64,000 nucleotides of DNA from Aliarcobacter sp. (GTDB lineage Bacteria > Campylobacterota > Campylobacteria > Campylobacterales > Arcobacteraceae). The stretch spans positions 1 through 64,000 of the forward strand of contig JAQTXA010000003.1 of assembly GCA_028689025.1 (NCBI GenBank), read 5' to 3'. The position numbers were made by a program, and so were the translations under genes. The notes beneath the pieces are model-generated. The model saw nothing but the letters and a program-made list of their open reading frames with translations, ran no database searches and was not told where the DNA came from. Shown piece after piece: positions 34,880-44,366 of the stretch (the stretch's first letter is position 1; each line of letters begins with the position of its first letter).

Positions 34880-37800
34880 TCAATGTGTAGAAACTTCTTT
34901 CTTAAAGTTTATCATATAAAAAACTGCCGGTATGATAATTAACGTTAAAAAAGTTGAAGTAGCCATCCCACCAATCATAGGTGCTGCAATTCTTTGCATT
35001 ACTTCACTTCCAACTCCATGAATATACATAATAGGAATTAGTGAACCTAAAATTGTAAACAGAGTCATAAGTTTTGGACGAAGCCTTAAAACTGCACCTT
35101 TATATATTGCTTTTGCTATTTCATTGTTTGAACAATTTGTACAATTTTGTTTTAACTCAACCATAGCTTCATGTAAATATACAAGCATTACAATAGAAGT
35201 CTCTGAAGCAACTCCTAAGAGTGCTAAGAATCCAACAATTACAGCAATTGAAATATTAAAATTCAGATAATCCAAATAAAATATTCCTCCAGTTAAAGCA
35301 AAGGGTAGGGTAAAGAATATAATTAAAGTATAAGTCATATTTCTTAATGCCAAATATATTAATATAAAGATAATCATCAATGTTAAAGGAATAATATAAA
35401 GTAATCTTTTCATTGCAGATTCTAAATATTCACTTTGTCCTGCCCATTCAAAATAGTAACCAGATGGTAACTCAATTTGTTTTAATAACTCTTTTGCTTC
35501 ATCTTTATATTGTTTTGTTGAAACCCCTTCAGTTGGTGTTATATAGATGAAATTTACATTTAATGCTTTTTCAGATTTTATAACTGATGGTCCCTCTTCA
35601 TATTTTAAATCTGCAAATAATCTTAAAGGTTGGAAACCTAATTTAGTTTTTATTTGAAGATTTTTTAATGTTGTTATATCTTCCCTTTGATTTGCTTCAA
35701 ATCTAAGACTTATAGGGTATCTTTCTAACTTATCAAAAAATATTGAAATTTGTGCTCCACCAACTCCAAAAGATATAGTGTCTAAAATATCATTTTTATT
35801 TATTCCATATCTTGAAATCATCTCTTCATTAATTGCGATATTTAGATAATATCCTGAATTAACCTTATCAGATGATACAGATAGAGTTCCCTTATATTTT
35901 CTTAACTCTTTTTCAATTTTTCCAGCTGTTTCTTCTAAAATTTTATGGTCATTCCCATAAAGTTTTATTCCAAGAGGTGTTCTAATACCAGTTAAAAGCA
36001 TATCAATACGACCTCTAATTGGATAAGTCCATGAATTAATTAATCCATTAACTTGAAGTTTTGCATTCATCTCTTCTTGTAATTTTTTATAAGTCATTCC
36101 CTCTCTCCACTCATCTTGAGGTTTAAAAGTAATAACTGTTTCAATCATAGCAAGTGGCGCTGGATCTGTTGCTGTTTGTGCTCGTCCAACTTTTGCAAAG
36201 GCTGTTTGAACTTCTGGAAATGATTTTAAAACCATATCTGTTTTTTGAGCTAACTCTTTTGCTAAGTCTATTCCAATACCATAGGGAGTAACTGGCATAT
36301 ACATAAAAGTTTGTTCATTCATCATTGGCATAAATTCCCAATTTTGTTTTTCATAAACTGTATAGGCAAAAACTATTGTTCCTATATAAATTGCAACTAT
36401 TAAATATCTCAGTTTCAAGGAGATTTTTAATAAGGGTGAATAGATATTAATAAAAAACTTATTTAATATATTTTTATCTTCTGCCATGATTTTCCCACGA
36501 ATTAGAAAAACCATTAAAATAGGAACTATCGTAATTGATAAAATGGCTCCCGTCATCATTGCAAATGATTTTGTAAAGGCAAGGGGAGAAAACAATCTTC
36601 CTTCTTGGCCTGTTAGTGCAAAAATTGGCAAAAATGACACAACTACTAAAATCAGAGCAAAAAATATTGGACGACCAACTTGTTTTGCTGATTTTATAAT
36701 TATCTGAGTTCTCTCCTCATTTGAAATATTCTCTTTTCCTTGCAGATATTTATGGGCATTTTCAACCATTACAATTGTGGCATCTACCATTGCTCCAATT
36801 GCTATTGCAATCCCACCTAAACTCATGATATTTGAGCCAATTCCAAAAAGTTTCATTAGTAAAAAACTAATTAATACAGTAATTGGAAGAGTTATAATAA
36901 TAATCAAAGCCGATCTAAAATGAAATAAAAACAATCCAGAGATAACTGCTACGATAATTGACTCTTCAATTAAAGTGTGTTTTAGTGTATCAATTGCTTT
37001 ATCAATTAGAGAAGTTCTATCATAAACTTCTACAACTTCCACATCTGGAATTTGTAATGTAGTTAATCTCTCTTTTACAGCCTTTATAACTGCATATGGA
37101 TTTTCTCCATACCTAACTACTACAATTCCTCCTACAGTCTCTCCTTCACCATCTAAATCAGCCATTCCTCTTCTATTTGATGGCGTAATATTTACTTGGG
37201 CTATGTCTTTTATTTTTAGAGGTACATTATTTAAAGTTTTAATTGTAATATCTTCAATATCACTAACTGATTTTAGGTAACCACGAGCTGTAATAATCTG
37301 CTCATAACCATTTTCTAAAATAATTCTTCCGCCAGTATCATTATTGCTTGCTTGAATTATCTTTTTTACCTCGTCAAGACTAAGTTCATATTGAACTAAT
37401 TTATCTTGATTTAAAGTAATTTCATAGTTTTTAATATATCCACCAATAGAGCCTATTTCACTAACTCCATCAACTCCTAAAAGTGCATATTTATAATAAT
37501 AGTCTTGTAAAGTTCGTAACTCTTCTAAACTTTTTGTTTTTGATTTTAAAGCATATTCATAAGCCCAACCAACCCCAGTTGCATCTGGTCCTAATTGAAC
37601 AGATGAGCCAGTTGGGAAAGTTCCTTGTAATGTTGAAAGTTGCTCTAAAACTCTACTTCTTGAATCATAAATATTTGTTCCATCTTTGAAAATAATATAT
37701 ATCATTGCATTAGAAAATGAACTCATTGCTCGAACCGTTTGAATATTTGGCAAACTCATTAAATTTGAAATCAATGGATAAGAGATTTGCTCTTCTATTG

Positions 37801-37978
37801 TTTTTGGACTTTGCCCATTCCATTCAACTTGTATAATAACTTGTGGAGGTGATAAATCAGGTAGGGCATCTAAATTTGTATTTTTAACTGCCCAAAATGA
37901 TGATATTGTTAATATACCTACAAAAAAAAGTACTAAGAATTTATTTCTTATACTGTATGCAATTATACTTTCAACCAT
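34880..37978 (-). CDS. cusA: Cu(I)/Ag(I) RND efflux pump, inner-membrane subunit CusA
   Basis: A heavy-metal RND transporter of 1032 residues with 12 membrane helices. The helix 4 motif 'GGIAIAIGAMVDATIVMVEN' (D399) is of the CusA type. Three methionines, M561 ('FMYMPVT'), M611 ('PLAMIETV') and M660 ('RIDMLLTGI'), have the same 50- and 49-residue spacing as the copper ligands M573, M623 and M672 of E. coli CusA, which argues for Cu/Ag rather than Co/Zn/Cd. It pumps metal from periplasm or cytosol through CusB and CusC, using protons. The cusB gene is 5 bases upstream. Confidence 0.93.
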   Translation of the reverse strand: MVESIIAYSIRNKFLVLFFVGILTISSFWAVKNTNLDALPDLSPPQVIIQVEWNGQSPKTIEEQISYPLISNLMSLPNIQTVRAMSSFSNAMIYIIFKDGTNIYDSRSRVLEQLSTLQGTFPTGSSVQLGPDATGVGWAYEYALKSKTKSLEELRTLQDYYYKYALLGVDGVSEIGSIGGYIKNYEITLNQDKLVQYELSLDEVKKIIQASNNDTGGRIILENGYEQIITARGYLKSVSDIEDITIKTLNNVPLKIKDIAQVNITPSNRRGMADLDGEGETVGGIVVVRYGENPYAVIKAVKERLTTLQIPDVEVVEVYDRTSLIDKAIDTLKHTLIEESIIVAVISGLFLFHFRSALIIIITLPITVLISFLLMKLFGIGSNIMSLGGIAIAIGAMVDATIVMVENAHKYLQGKENISNEERTQIIIKSAKQVGRPIFFALILVVVSFLPIFALTGQEGRLFSPLAFTKSFAMMTGAILSITIVPILMVFLIRGKIMAEDKNILNKFFINIYSPLLKISLKLRYLIVAIYIGTIVFAYTVYEKQNWEFMPMMNEQTFMYMPVTPYGIGIDLAKELAQKTDMVLKSFPEVQTAFAKVGRAQTATDPAPLAMIETVITFKPQDEWREGMTYKKLQEEMNAKLQVNGLINSWTYPIRGRIDMLLTGIRTPLGIKLYGNDHKILEETAGKIEKELRKYKGTLSVSSDKVNSGYYLNIAINEEMISRYGINKNDILDTISFGVGGAQISIFFDKLERYPISLRFEANQREDITTLKNLQIKTKLGFQPLRLFADLKYEEGPSVIKSEKALNVNFIYITPTEGVSTKQYKDEAKELLKQIELPSGYYFEWAGQSEYLESAMKRLLYIIPLTLMIIFILIYLALRNMTYTLIIFFTLPFALTGGIFYLDYLNFNISIAVIVGFLALLGVASETSIVMLVYLHEAMVELKQNCTNCSNNEIAKAIYKGAVLRLRPKLMTLFTILGSLIPIMYIHGVGSEVMQRIAAPMIGGMATSTFLTLIIIPAVFYMINFKKEVSTH

Positions 37979-37983
37979 GACAA

Positions 37984-38988
37984 TTACCAGTTCTCATCAT
38001 CAGATTGATACAATGAATTTGTAACTGCATCTGAATCTAATAAAAATAAAGCATTATTAATTACTTCATCATTCTCTTCTAAACCACTTAAAATCTCATA
38101 TTTATTTGAAGCTATTCTTTTTGCTTTTATTTTTACAGGTTCAAAATCACCTTTATCTAGTGGTCTAAATACATAAAAATCATTTGCTTTTTTTAATACT
38201 GCTGTTTTTGGAAGAGTCAGCATTACATCATTTTTCACACTAATATCAACTTTTCCAAACATACTTGGGAATAGTTTTAAATCCTTATTTTCTAGAACAA
38301 ATCTAACATCAACTGTTTTATTTTTATCATCAAAAATAGGGTAAACAAAATCAACTTTAGAAGCTATTTTCTCACTTATTCCATCAATATTTACAAATGC
38401 TTCTCTATCTTTTTTTATGTACTCTAAATCACTTTGATAAACAGAAGCAATAAACCAAACTTTATCTAAATTTGCTAATTGTAAAAGTAATTTTCCCTTT
38501 GTTACTGCACTTGTTTGATTAATGTTTTTTTCTATTAATAAGCCATTCATAGGTGAGGTTACTACAACACCTGATGAATTTACTTTTCCTTCTTTTATTC
38601 TTTGTTGTTCACCTTTTGAGATATCTAAATTATCAAGTTTTGATAAAGTACTTTGAAATATATTTGGATTTAACTCTTTTGCAATTTGTAATTCATTTTG
38701 AATAGCTAAAATATCTTGAGAATAAACTGAGTATAAAGGTTCACCTTTTTTTATTGTCATATATTTATTGTTTGCATATAGTTTTGTAATATAGCCATCA
38801 AATCTACTTACAATATCAGTTAAGGTTGATTCATCTACCTTTGTAACACCATAAAAGCTTTTATTTATTGATACTTCTTCTTTTTTTACTTTTGTTGTTG
38901 TTTTATTAAATAGCTGTTTTGCATCTATTACTTGTGCTTGTAAAACTGAACTTAAAAGTAGGGCAGTTAGAACTATATTTTTAATCAT
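37984..38988 (-). CDS. cusB: Periplasmic adaptor (membrane fusion) protein CusB-like
   Basis: This adaptor links CusA to the outer-membrane channel. The signal peptide 'MIKNIVLTALLLSSVLQAQ' is followed by a beta-barrel/lipoyl part ('SRFDGYITKLYANNKYMTIK', 'GEPLYSVYSQDILAIQNE'), a helical hairpin (about residues 110-155), the returning lipoyl half ('VTSPMNGLLIEKNINQTSAV') and a C-terminal domain ('ILSGLEENDEVINNALFLLD'). At 334 residues it is shorter than E. coli CusB (about 400) and lacks the long N-terminal Met-rich tail. It overlaps the cusC-type gene by four bases. Confidence 0.9.
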   Translation of the reverse strand: MIKNIVLTALLLSSVLQAQVIDAKQLFNKTTTKVKKEEVSINKSFYGVTKVDESTLTDIVSRFDGYITKLYANNKYMTIKKGEPLYSVYSQDILAIQNELQIAKELNPNIFQSTLSKLDNLDISKGEQQRIKEGKVNSSGVVVTSPMNGLLIEKNINQTSAVTKGKLLLQLANLDKVWFIASVYQSDLEYIKKDREAFVNIDGISEKIASKVDFVYPIFDDKNKTVDVRFVLENKDLKLFPSMFGKVDISVKNDVMLTLPKTAVLKKANDFYVFRPLDKGDFEPVKIKAKRIASNKYEILSGLEENDEVINNALFLLDSDAVTNSLYQSDDENW

Positions 38989-40184
38989 TTTATACCTTTA
39001 TTTGTAAAATATAGAAGTTGTGAGTAACTCTCATAATATTTTTGTAACTCATCTAAAGCTTTTGTTTCATAAGTGATTAACTCATTTAGATTTGTAATAC
39101 TCTCTTGAGGTTTAATCAATTCAAAACTATTATAGTTTTCTATATTTTTTTGGATTTTTTGTTTTAGTGGAATTATCTCTTTTTGGATTAATTCATAATT
39201 TTCATATGAATTATTCAAACTATTTTTTAACATTCCAGTTTGAATTGAGAAATTGTGCTTTAACTGTTCTAATTTATCATTTTTATCATTCGCATCTATT
39301 TTTGCTTCGATTCTAGCTGTGTTTTCAGTGTTATATATAGGAAGAGGAATACTAATAGACATATTTACATAGTCATTAAATTTATCATCCCTTTGAAAAT
39401 ATGCAACATTAAATTGAACATCTGGTATCTTTTTTGCGCCCTCTAAATTTGCTAAATCTTGAGATTTTTTTGCACCTTCTTCTAAAACTTTAAATTTTGG
39501 ATGTTCTTCATTTTCAAGCAATAAATCAACTTTTCTTATATCAATTTTTTCATCAATATGATCAATCTTTAAATATGTAATTTGTTCTAATTTTAAATAA
39601 GAATTATCAATCATAGTTTTTAGTTTTTGTTTTTCTAAATTAATATTTAAAGATGATATTTGAGAGTTTAAAATCTCATTTTGTGTTGCTTTTTGGTATT
39701 TGTATAAAGAAGTATATAAACTCTCTAATTTCTTTACATTTGCCAAATAAATATCTAATAGCTTATATTTTTCTTCTAATATTACTATGTTATAGGCATA
39801 TTCATATATTTTTGATTCTAATTCTAATTTTTTATCTTCTAAATCTTCAATCTTAATATTTTTATCTTTTTTTGCAATTGCTTCTTTTATATCAAGTTTT
39901 GAACCAGTTGGAATAACTTGTGAAACTCCTATAAAAGAGGCTTGCATTGCCTCTTTATCCCTTGATGATAAATCATTTAACCACAAATCGTTTGCACCAA
40001 ATGATAAAACTGGATTTTGCCAATTTTTTGATAACTCTATTTGATGCTCTGCAATTTTTATTGATTTATCTAAACTTTTTAAATCATAATTGTTTTCAAA
40101 ACTATTTTTTACTAGCTCATCTATAGTTGTTGCTGACAAAAGTGAGATAGTAAGTGATGAGCTTAGTAATATTTTTTTTAACAT
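38985..40184 (-). CDS. cusC: Outer-membrane efflux channel, TolC/CusC family
   Basis: The signal peptide 'MLKKILLSSSLTISLLSAT' precedes two repeats of long helices and barrel strands typical of outer-membrane efflux proteins: 'DELVKNSFENNYDLKSLDK' and 'KNWQNPVLSFGANDLWL' in the first, 'EGAKKIPDVQFNVAYFQRD' and 'NMSISIPLPIYNT' in the second. The 399 residues fit. It lacks an N-terminal lipobox cysteine, unlike E. coli CusC. It overlaps cusB by four bases and the YtkA-like gene by one base (TAATG). Confidence 0.88.
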   Translation of the reverse strand: MLKKILLSSSLTISLLSATTIDELVKNSFENNYDLKSLDKSIKIAEHQIELSKNWQNPVLSFGANDLWLNDLSSRDKEAMQASFIGVSQVIPTGSKLDIKEAIAKKDKNIKIEDLEDKKLELESKIYEYAYNIVILEEKYKLLDIYLANVKKLESLYTSLYKYQKATQNEILNSQISSLNINLEKQKLKTMIDNSYLKLEQITYLKIDHIDEKIDIRKVDLLLENEEHPKFKVLEEGAKKSQDLANLEGAKKIPDVQFNVAYFQRDDKFNDYVNMSISIPLPIYNTENTARIEAKIDANDKNDKLEQLKHNFSIQTGMLKNSLNNSYENYELIQKEIIPLKQKIQKNIENYNSFELIKPQESITNLNELITYETKALDELQKYYESYSQLLYFTNKGIK

Positions 40185-40567
40185 TATAAATTTACGCTTC
40201 CTTTTACAGTATGAACTACACCATCATCTGTTTTAAATTTTAATTGATATTGCCATGTTCCACTCATTGGTACATTAATATTCATTTTATATTTTCCATC
40301 AACTAAAACTCCATTCTCTTCTGATTCCATATATGGCATTCCTGGCATTTCAGGCATAAAAAACTTTAATTTTACTTTTGCTGTATCTATTACTTTTGAA
40401 TCTTTAAATAATTCAACAACAAACTCATTTGTACCTGCTATTAAAGCTTTTGTAGAGCTAAGCTTAACATCAAAGCCATCTTTTTGACCATTTTGTTCTA
40501 ATAGTTCGGCATGAACAAAGCCAAATGTTAGGAAAAGTCCTAAAACTATTTTAATTAAATTTTTCAC
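40184..40567 (-). CDS. Small periplasmic YtkA/FixH-like domain protein of the cus operon
   Basis: A signal peptide ('KIVLGLFLTFGFVHAE') and an immunoglobulin-like beta fold of about 105 residues make up the 127-residue protein. The pattern 'GFDVKLSSTKALIAGTNEF', 'VKLKFFMPEMPGMPYMESE' and 'VPMSGTWQYQLKF' matches the YtkA-like domain that elsewhere is often fused to CusB-type adaptors. The segment PEMPGMPYM clusters three Met and may hold Cu(I). It is the first gene of the cusCBA transcript and its stop overlaps the cusC start by one base. Confidence 0.75.
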   Translation of the reverse strand: MKNLIKIVLGLFLTFGFVHAELLEQNGQKDGFDVKLSSTKALIAGTNEFVVELFKDSKVIDTAKVKLKFFMPEMPGMPYMESEENGVLVDGKYKMNINVPMSGTWQYQLKFKTDDGVVHTVKGSVNL

Positions 40568-40634
40568 TGATATACTCCTAATGTATTAATTAGTCGTATT
40601 TTATTTGTTTTGTGTGGAGTTAGTGTGCAGATTA

Positions 40635-41789
40635 TTAAAAAAAGAGAGTAAAAGTTGTACCTTTATTTATTTGTGATTCAACATTGATTTTTATTTTATA
40701 TATTTTACAAATTTTATTTACTATATTTAAACCAATTCCAAAACCACCTTGTTCTTGGGTTGCTCTATAATATCTACTGTAAATATCATCAAGTTTATCT
40801 TTTTCTATTCCTATACCTGTATCAGATATTTTTAGTATATTATTTTTAAGTGTTACTTCAATAATTCCACCCATTTTGTTATATTTTATTGCATTTGAAA
40901 TTAGATTATTAAAGATTCTTATAAAATCATCTTTACTTATTTTATACATAGTATCTTCTATACTTTTTATTAGTGTAATTCGTTTTTTTGTTGATAATAA
41001 CTCTAAATATTCTAACTGTTCATTTATCAAATCTTTTAAATTAAACTCTTGAATATTCTTTATTGTATCTCTATCTTCTAAAAATAAATAAGTTAAATCA
41101 CTATAAATTTCAGAGACTCTTTTTGCACTAATTGTAATTCTTTCAATCTGTTTTTCGCTTAGATTTTTATTTTCTGTTGACATTAAAATAGCACTAATTG
41201 GAGTATTTAATTCGTGGGTTGTATCTTTTATAAAGTTATTTAGTTTTTCTCGTTCTTCTTTTATCGGTTTTAAAAAAAGCTTTGCCAAATAAAATCCAAT
41301 AATTGCAATAATTAAATAAATGGCAAAAAATACTCCAATTATATTTAACTTCAACTCTTCTATTTTTTTAAAATACATATTCTCTTTTAAAGCTATATAA
41401 TATATATCTAAGTGACCTAAAACTGCGTCATCTGTTAAAATAAAACTATTTTTTGTATCAATGATTTTCTTTGTAAAATCAATATTTTCATCAAGATTTC
41501 CAAATATCTTATTTTGATTTTTATCATAAAAAGAGATTCTATAATCCTCTTTATCTAAAAGTTTTTGTTTATTAAATTCAGTTCCTCTCATGTGTGAAAG
41601 TATAATTTCTGAGGATATTTTTGAAACTTCATTTTGCATATTTGATTTTGTTAAATCATAATATAGAATTTTCTCATTTTGATAATAAAGTATGGCAATA
41701 ACAACCATTAAAACAAATGAAGCACCTAAATATAAAGATAAAAATCTAAAAAAAGTACTCTTTTCACTTCTTGTTAAATCGATAACCAA
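40635..41789 (-). CDS. Sensor histidine kinase, probable metal sensor (CusS-like)
   Basis: The 384 residues contain two membrane helices (about 15-37 and 148-172) around a periplasmic sensor of about 110 residues. A HisKA region has the phospho-acceptor His in 'IKDTTHELNTPISAILMS', and the ATPase has the N-box 'NNLISNAIKYNKMGG', G1 'LKISDTGIGIEKDKL' and G2 'GGFGIGLNIV'. It overlaps the response-regulator gene by 26 bases. The TTG at 41789 is the only usual start before helix 1, and AGGAG abuts it, too close to be ideal. The position next to cus genes suggests copper or silver as signal (inference). Confidence 0.85.
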   Translation of the reverse strand: MVIDLTRSEKSTFFRFLSLYLGASFVLMVVIAILYYQNEKILYYDLTKSNMQNEVSKISSEIILSHMRGTEFNKQKLLDKEDYRISFYDKNQNKIFGNLDENIDFTKKIIDTKNSFILTDDAVLGHLDIYYIALKENMYFKKIEELKLNIIGVFFAIYLIIAIIGFYLAKLFLKPIKEEREKLNNFIKDTTHELNTPISAILMSTENKNLSEKQIERITISAKRVSEIYSDLTYLFLEDRDTIKNIQEFNLKDLINEQLEYLELLSTKKRITLIKSIEDTMYKISKDDFIRIFNNLISNAIKYNKMGGIIEVTLKNNILKISDTGIGIEKDKLDDIYSRYYRATQEQGGFGIGLNIVNKICKIYKIKINVESQINKGTTFTLFF

Positions 41790-42426
41790 CTCCTCTTAAA
41801 TTTATTATATATTCATCTCCTAGTATTTTTCTAAGATTCTTTATATAAGTTCTAATTGTTGAAGAAATTGGGGCATCTTCATAAGCCCAAACATTTAAAC
41901 TAAGCTCTTCAATACTTACAGTTTTAACGCTATTATTTATCAAATACTCTAAAACTTCGCACTCTTTTTTAGCTATGTGTATTTGATTTTGCTCTTTGTT
42001 AATCAAAAGATTTTTTTTATCTAAATATATATCTTTTGATATTTGTATTAAATCTTCATTTCCAATATTAAATAATCTCTTAATATTGTTTATTCTTATA
42101 TCTAATTCTTTTAATTCGAAGGGTTTTTTTATGTAGTCATCGCAACCAGATTTAAAACCTTTTTCTATATCATCTACTTGATTTAGAGAGGTTAAAAATA
42201 TGGCTGGTGTAAGAATCTCTTTGAGTCTTAAATCTTTTAATAGTTCAAAGCCATTTAATAAAGGAACATTTACGTCTAAAAGTAATAAATCAAATTTTTT
42301 GCTGTACAGCAAATCTTGTGCATCAAAACCTGTAAAAACAGTTGTTATCTCGTGATTTTGTGAAATCAAATGTTCTTCTATAATTTCACTGAGTATTAAA
42401 TCGTCTTCTAATAATAATATTTTCAT
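41764..42426 (-). CDS. OmpR-family response regulator (CusR-like)
   Basis: An N-terminal receiver domain has the acidic pocket 'LLLEDDLILS', the phosphorylated Asp in 'LLLLDVNVPLLNGFEL' (about residue 51) and Lys in 'DDYIKKPFELKELDIR'. The C-terminal winged helix shows 'KKECEVLEYLINNS' and ends 'YIINLRGVGYRFNKK'. The 220 residues are the normal length. It overlaps the kinase gene and probably activates the adjoining cus operon. The target is inferred from gene order. Confidence 0.9.
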   Translation of the reverse strand: MKILLLEDDLILSEIIEEHLISQNHEITTVFTGFDAQDLLYSKKFDLLLLDVNVPLLNGFELLKDLRLKEILTPAIFLTSLNQVDDIEKGFKSGCDDYIKKPFELKELDIRINNIKRLFNIGNEDLIQISKDIYLDKKNLLINKEQNQIHIAKKECEVLEYLINNSVKTVSIEELSLNVWAYEDAPISSTIRTYIKNLRKILGDEYIINLRGVGYRFNKK

Positions 42427-42494
42427 AGTTATCCTTGAAAAAATTATATCATAAAAGAAATATCATTTCTGATTGTTTTAAGTTGTATAAAAAG

Positions 42495-42523
42495 AAAGTA
42501 GTGTTTAAAAAAATCACTACTTT
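42495..42523. terminator. Terminator between the RRM protein gene and the two-component genes
   Basis: AAAGTAGTG (42495-42503) and CACTACTTT (42515-42523) form a 9-bp stem with T-rich flanks on both strands. It lies just past the stop of the minus-strand RRM gene (42531). Confidence 0.75.
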
Positions 42524-42530
42524 TTTTAAA

Positions 42531-42797
42531 TTAGAATTGTCTTCTTGGTCTTTCTTCTCTAGGTTTAGCTTCATTAACTCTTAAAGTTCTACCTTCGCTC
42601 TCATTACCATTTAAAGCTTCGATTGCTTTAGTACCAGCTGATGAATCTTCCATTTCAATAAAACCAAAACCTTTTGATTTTCCTGTTTCTCTATCCATTA
42701 TAACTTTTGCACTTTTTACTGCACCAAACTTTAAGAAAAGTTCTTCTAAATCTTTATCATTTGTTCTATATGATAAATTTCCTACGTAAATATTCAT
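42531..42797 (-). CDS. RRM-type RNA-binding protein
   Basis: An 88-residue single RNA-recognition motif with RNP2 'IYVGNLSY' at residues 3-10 and RNP1 'KGFGFIEM' at about 43-50, followed by an Arg/Glu tail ('EERPRRQF'). Such glycine- and arginine-tailed RRM proteins are common in cyanobacteria and Campylobacterota and bind single-stranded RNA. The targets are unknown. It has its own promoter-sized gap upstream and a terminator downstream, so it is probably transcribed alone. Confidence 0.93.
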   Translation of the reverse strand: MNIYVGNLSYRTNDKDLEELFLKFGAVKSAKVIMDRETGKSKGFGFIEMEDSSAGTKAIEALNGNESEGRTLRVNEAKPREERPRRQF

Positions 42798-42850
42798 CTA
42801 TTTTGTCCTTTGTAAATGTACGATTATTATGCCTGATTATTTTTAAATAA

Positions 42851-44260
42851 TCAAGTATTTTGAAAATTTCTTTTTAAGGCTTGATTTAATCTTGAAGAAA
42901 CCTCATTAAACCCGAGTATTGCTATAATGTCATACACAGATGGAGCTTGAGTTCCACCAGTTAATGCTATTCTAATTGGTTGAAAAAGTTGTGGAAATTT
43001 TAATCCATTTTGCTCAATAAATGGTTTTGTAATTGCTTCTACATTTTCAACATTATATAACTCATCTTTGTTTTTTTCTAATAGTTCAAGATATTTTTCT
43101 AAGAAATCTTTTGTATCTTCTTTTACAAATTTCTTAACTCCACTCTCTTCATAAGATGTTGGAACATCTAAAATATCAGTAATAGATTTTTTTAATTCAA
43201 CTAGAGTTTGAGCTCTTTGTTTTGATAAATCTAAAAGTTCTGTCTTTTTAGCATGATGTGTTAAATCTAAATCAAAGAATTTTAACTCTTCTAATAATCT
43301 ATCATTTGAAACAGCTTTTATATATTCAGAATTTAACCATAAAAGTTTTTCACCATTATATGAAGATGACGATTTATTAATATTTGATGGGTCAAATAGT
43401 TCTAACATCTCATCCATTGAGAAAATTTCTTGGTCACCATTTGACCAACCAAGTCTTACTAAAAAGTTTAATAATGCTTCTGGTAAATAACCTAGATTTT
43501 TATAATCCATAACATCCATTGCACCATCTCTTTTAGATAGTTTTTTACCTGAAGGATTATTTATCATCGGAACATGGTAAAACTTAGGAACTTTAAATCC
43601 TAAAGCATTATAAACTACAATTTGTTTTGGAGTATTTGATAAGTGGTCATCACCTCTAATTACATCTGTCATGTTCATTAATGCATCATCAATAGCAACA
43701 ACAAAGTTATATGTAGGCATTCCATTAGATCTTGCAATTACAAAATCATCAACTTGATTTGCATCAAATTTCATAGAACCTTTTACCCCATCTTCAAACT
43801 CTATAGAGCCAGTAAGTGGTGCTTTTATTCTAATTACAGGTTCAATTCCTTCAGGAATTTCAGGTAAAACTTTACCATCTTCTGGTCTCCAAGTTCCATC
43901 ATATCTTGGATTTTGTTTAGCAGCTTCTTGTGAAGCTCTTAAAGCATCAAGTTCTTCTCTACTCATATAACATTTATAAGCATTTCCATTTTCTAAAAGT
44001 TTGTCTATATAAACTTTATAAATATCTGTTCTTCTTGACTGATAAAATACTTCACCATCATAATTTAATCCAACCCAATCAAATGCACTAATAATAGCTT
44101 TCATTGCTTCTTCATTATTTCTTGCAGTATCTGTATCTTCAATTCTTAATCTGAATTCACCATTTGTTTTTCTAGCCCATAAATAGTTATAAAGTGATGT
44201 TCTTAGTCCACCAATATGTAAATATCCTGTTGGACTTGGTGCAAATCTTGTAATTGCCAT
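42851..44260 (-). CDS. gltX: Glutamyl-tRNA synthetase
   Basis: Class I synthetase that charges tRNA-Glu. The 469 residues show the HIGH motif 'PSPTGYLHIGG' (about residues 8-18), 'DTDTARNNEEAM', and the KMSKS motif 'GKKLSKRDGAMD' (about 243-254). Campylobacterota usually have two GltX copies, one of which charges tRNA-Gln with Glu; which one this is cannot be told here. The GAGGAG ribosome site lies 11 bases before the ATG, inside the end of a 33-residue reading frame. Confidence 0.94.
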   Translation of the reverse strand: MAITRFAPSPTGYLHIGGLRTSLYNYLWARKTNGEFRLRIEDTDTARNNEEAMKAIISAFDWVGLNYDGEVFYQSRRTDIYKVYIDKLLENGNAYKCYMSREELDALRASQEAAKQNPRYDGTWRPEDGKVLPEIPEGIEPVIRIKAPLTGSIEFEDGVKGSMKFDANQVDDFVIARSNGMPTYNFVVAIDDALMNMTDVIRGDDHLSNTPKQIVVYNALGFKVPKFYHVPMINNPSGKKLSKRDGAMDVMDYKNLGYLPEALLNFLVRLGWSNGDQEIFSMDEMLELFDPSNINKSSSSYNGEKLLWLNSEYIKAVSNDRLLEELKFFDLDLTHHAKKTELLDLSKQRAQTLVELKKSITDILDVPTSYEESGVKKFVKEDTKDFLEKYLELLEKNKDELYNVENVEAITKPFIEQNGLKFPQLFQPIRIALTGGTQAPSVYDIIAILGFNEVSSRLNQALKRNFQNT

Positions 44261-44264
44261 TAAA

Positions 44265-44366
44265 TTATTTCTCCTCTTCTTTTTTATTTTGTATATAAAA
44301 TCCTACGCCTGTTACTATTGCTACTGTTGCTATAAACACCAATAGTGATATCTCAAGAATTCCCAT
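44265..44366 (-). CDS. 33-residue membrane peptide between rlmN and gltX
   Basis: The frame starts with ATG at 44366-44364 and ends with TAA at 44267-44265. The product begins 'MGILEISLLVFIATVAIV' and ends 'YIQNKKEEEK': one membrane helix with a charged C-terminal tail, the usual form of bacterial single-helix peptides. AAGGAG is spaced 10-11 bases from the ATG. The start overlaps the rlmN end by 14 bases, and its final codons hold the gltX ribosome site. Coding is likely but not proven; conservation in relatives would decide. Confidence 0.55.
   Translation of the reverse strand: MGILEISLLVFIATVAIVTGVGFYIQNKKEEEK

Noticed and set aside
33891-42426. DUF692 (MNIO) modifying enzyme for the repeat peptide
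   Set aside because: All genes of the copper block were assigned to other families; none has the length or metal-binding pattern of DUF692, so a partner can only lie outside this window.
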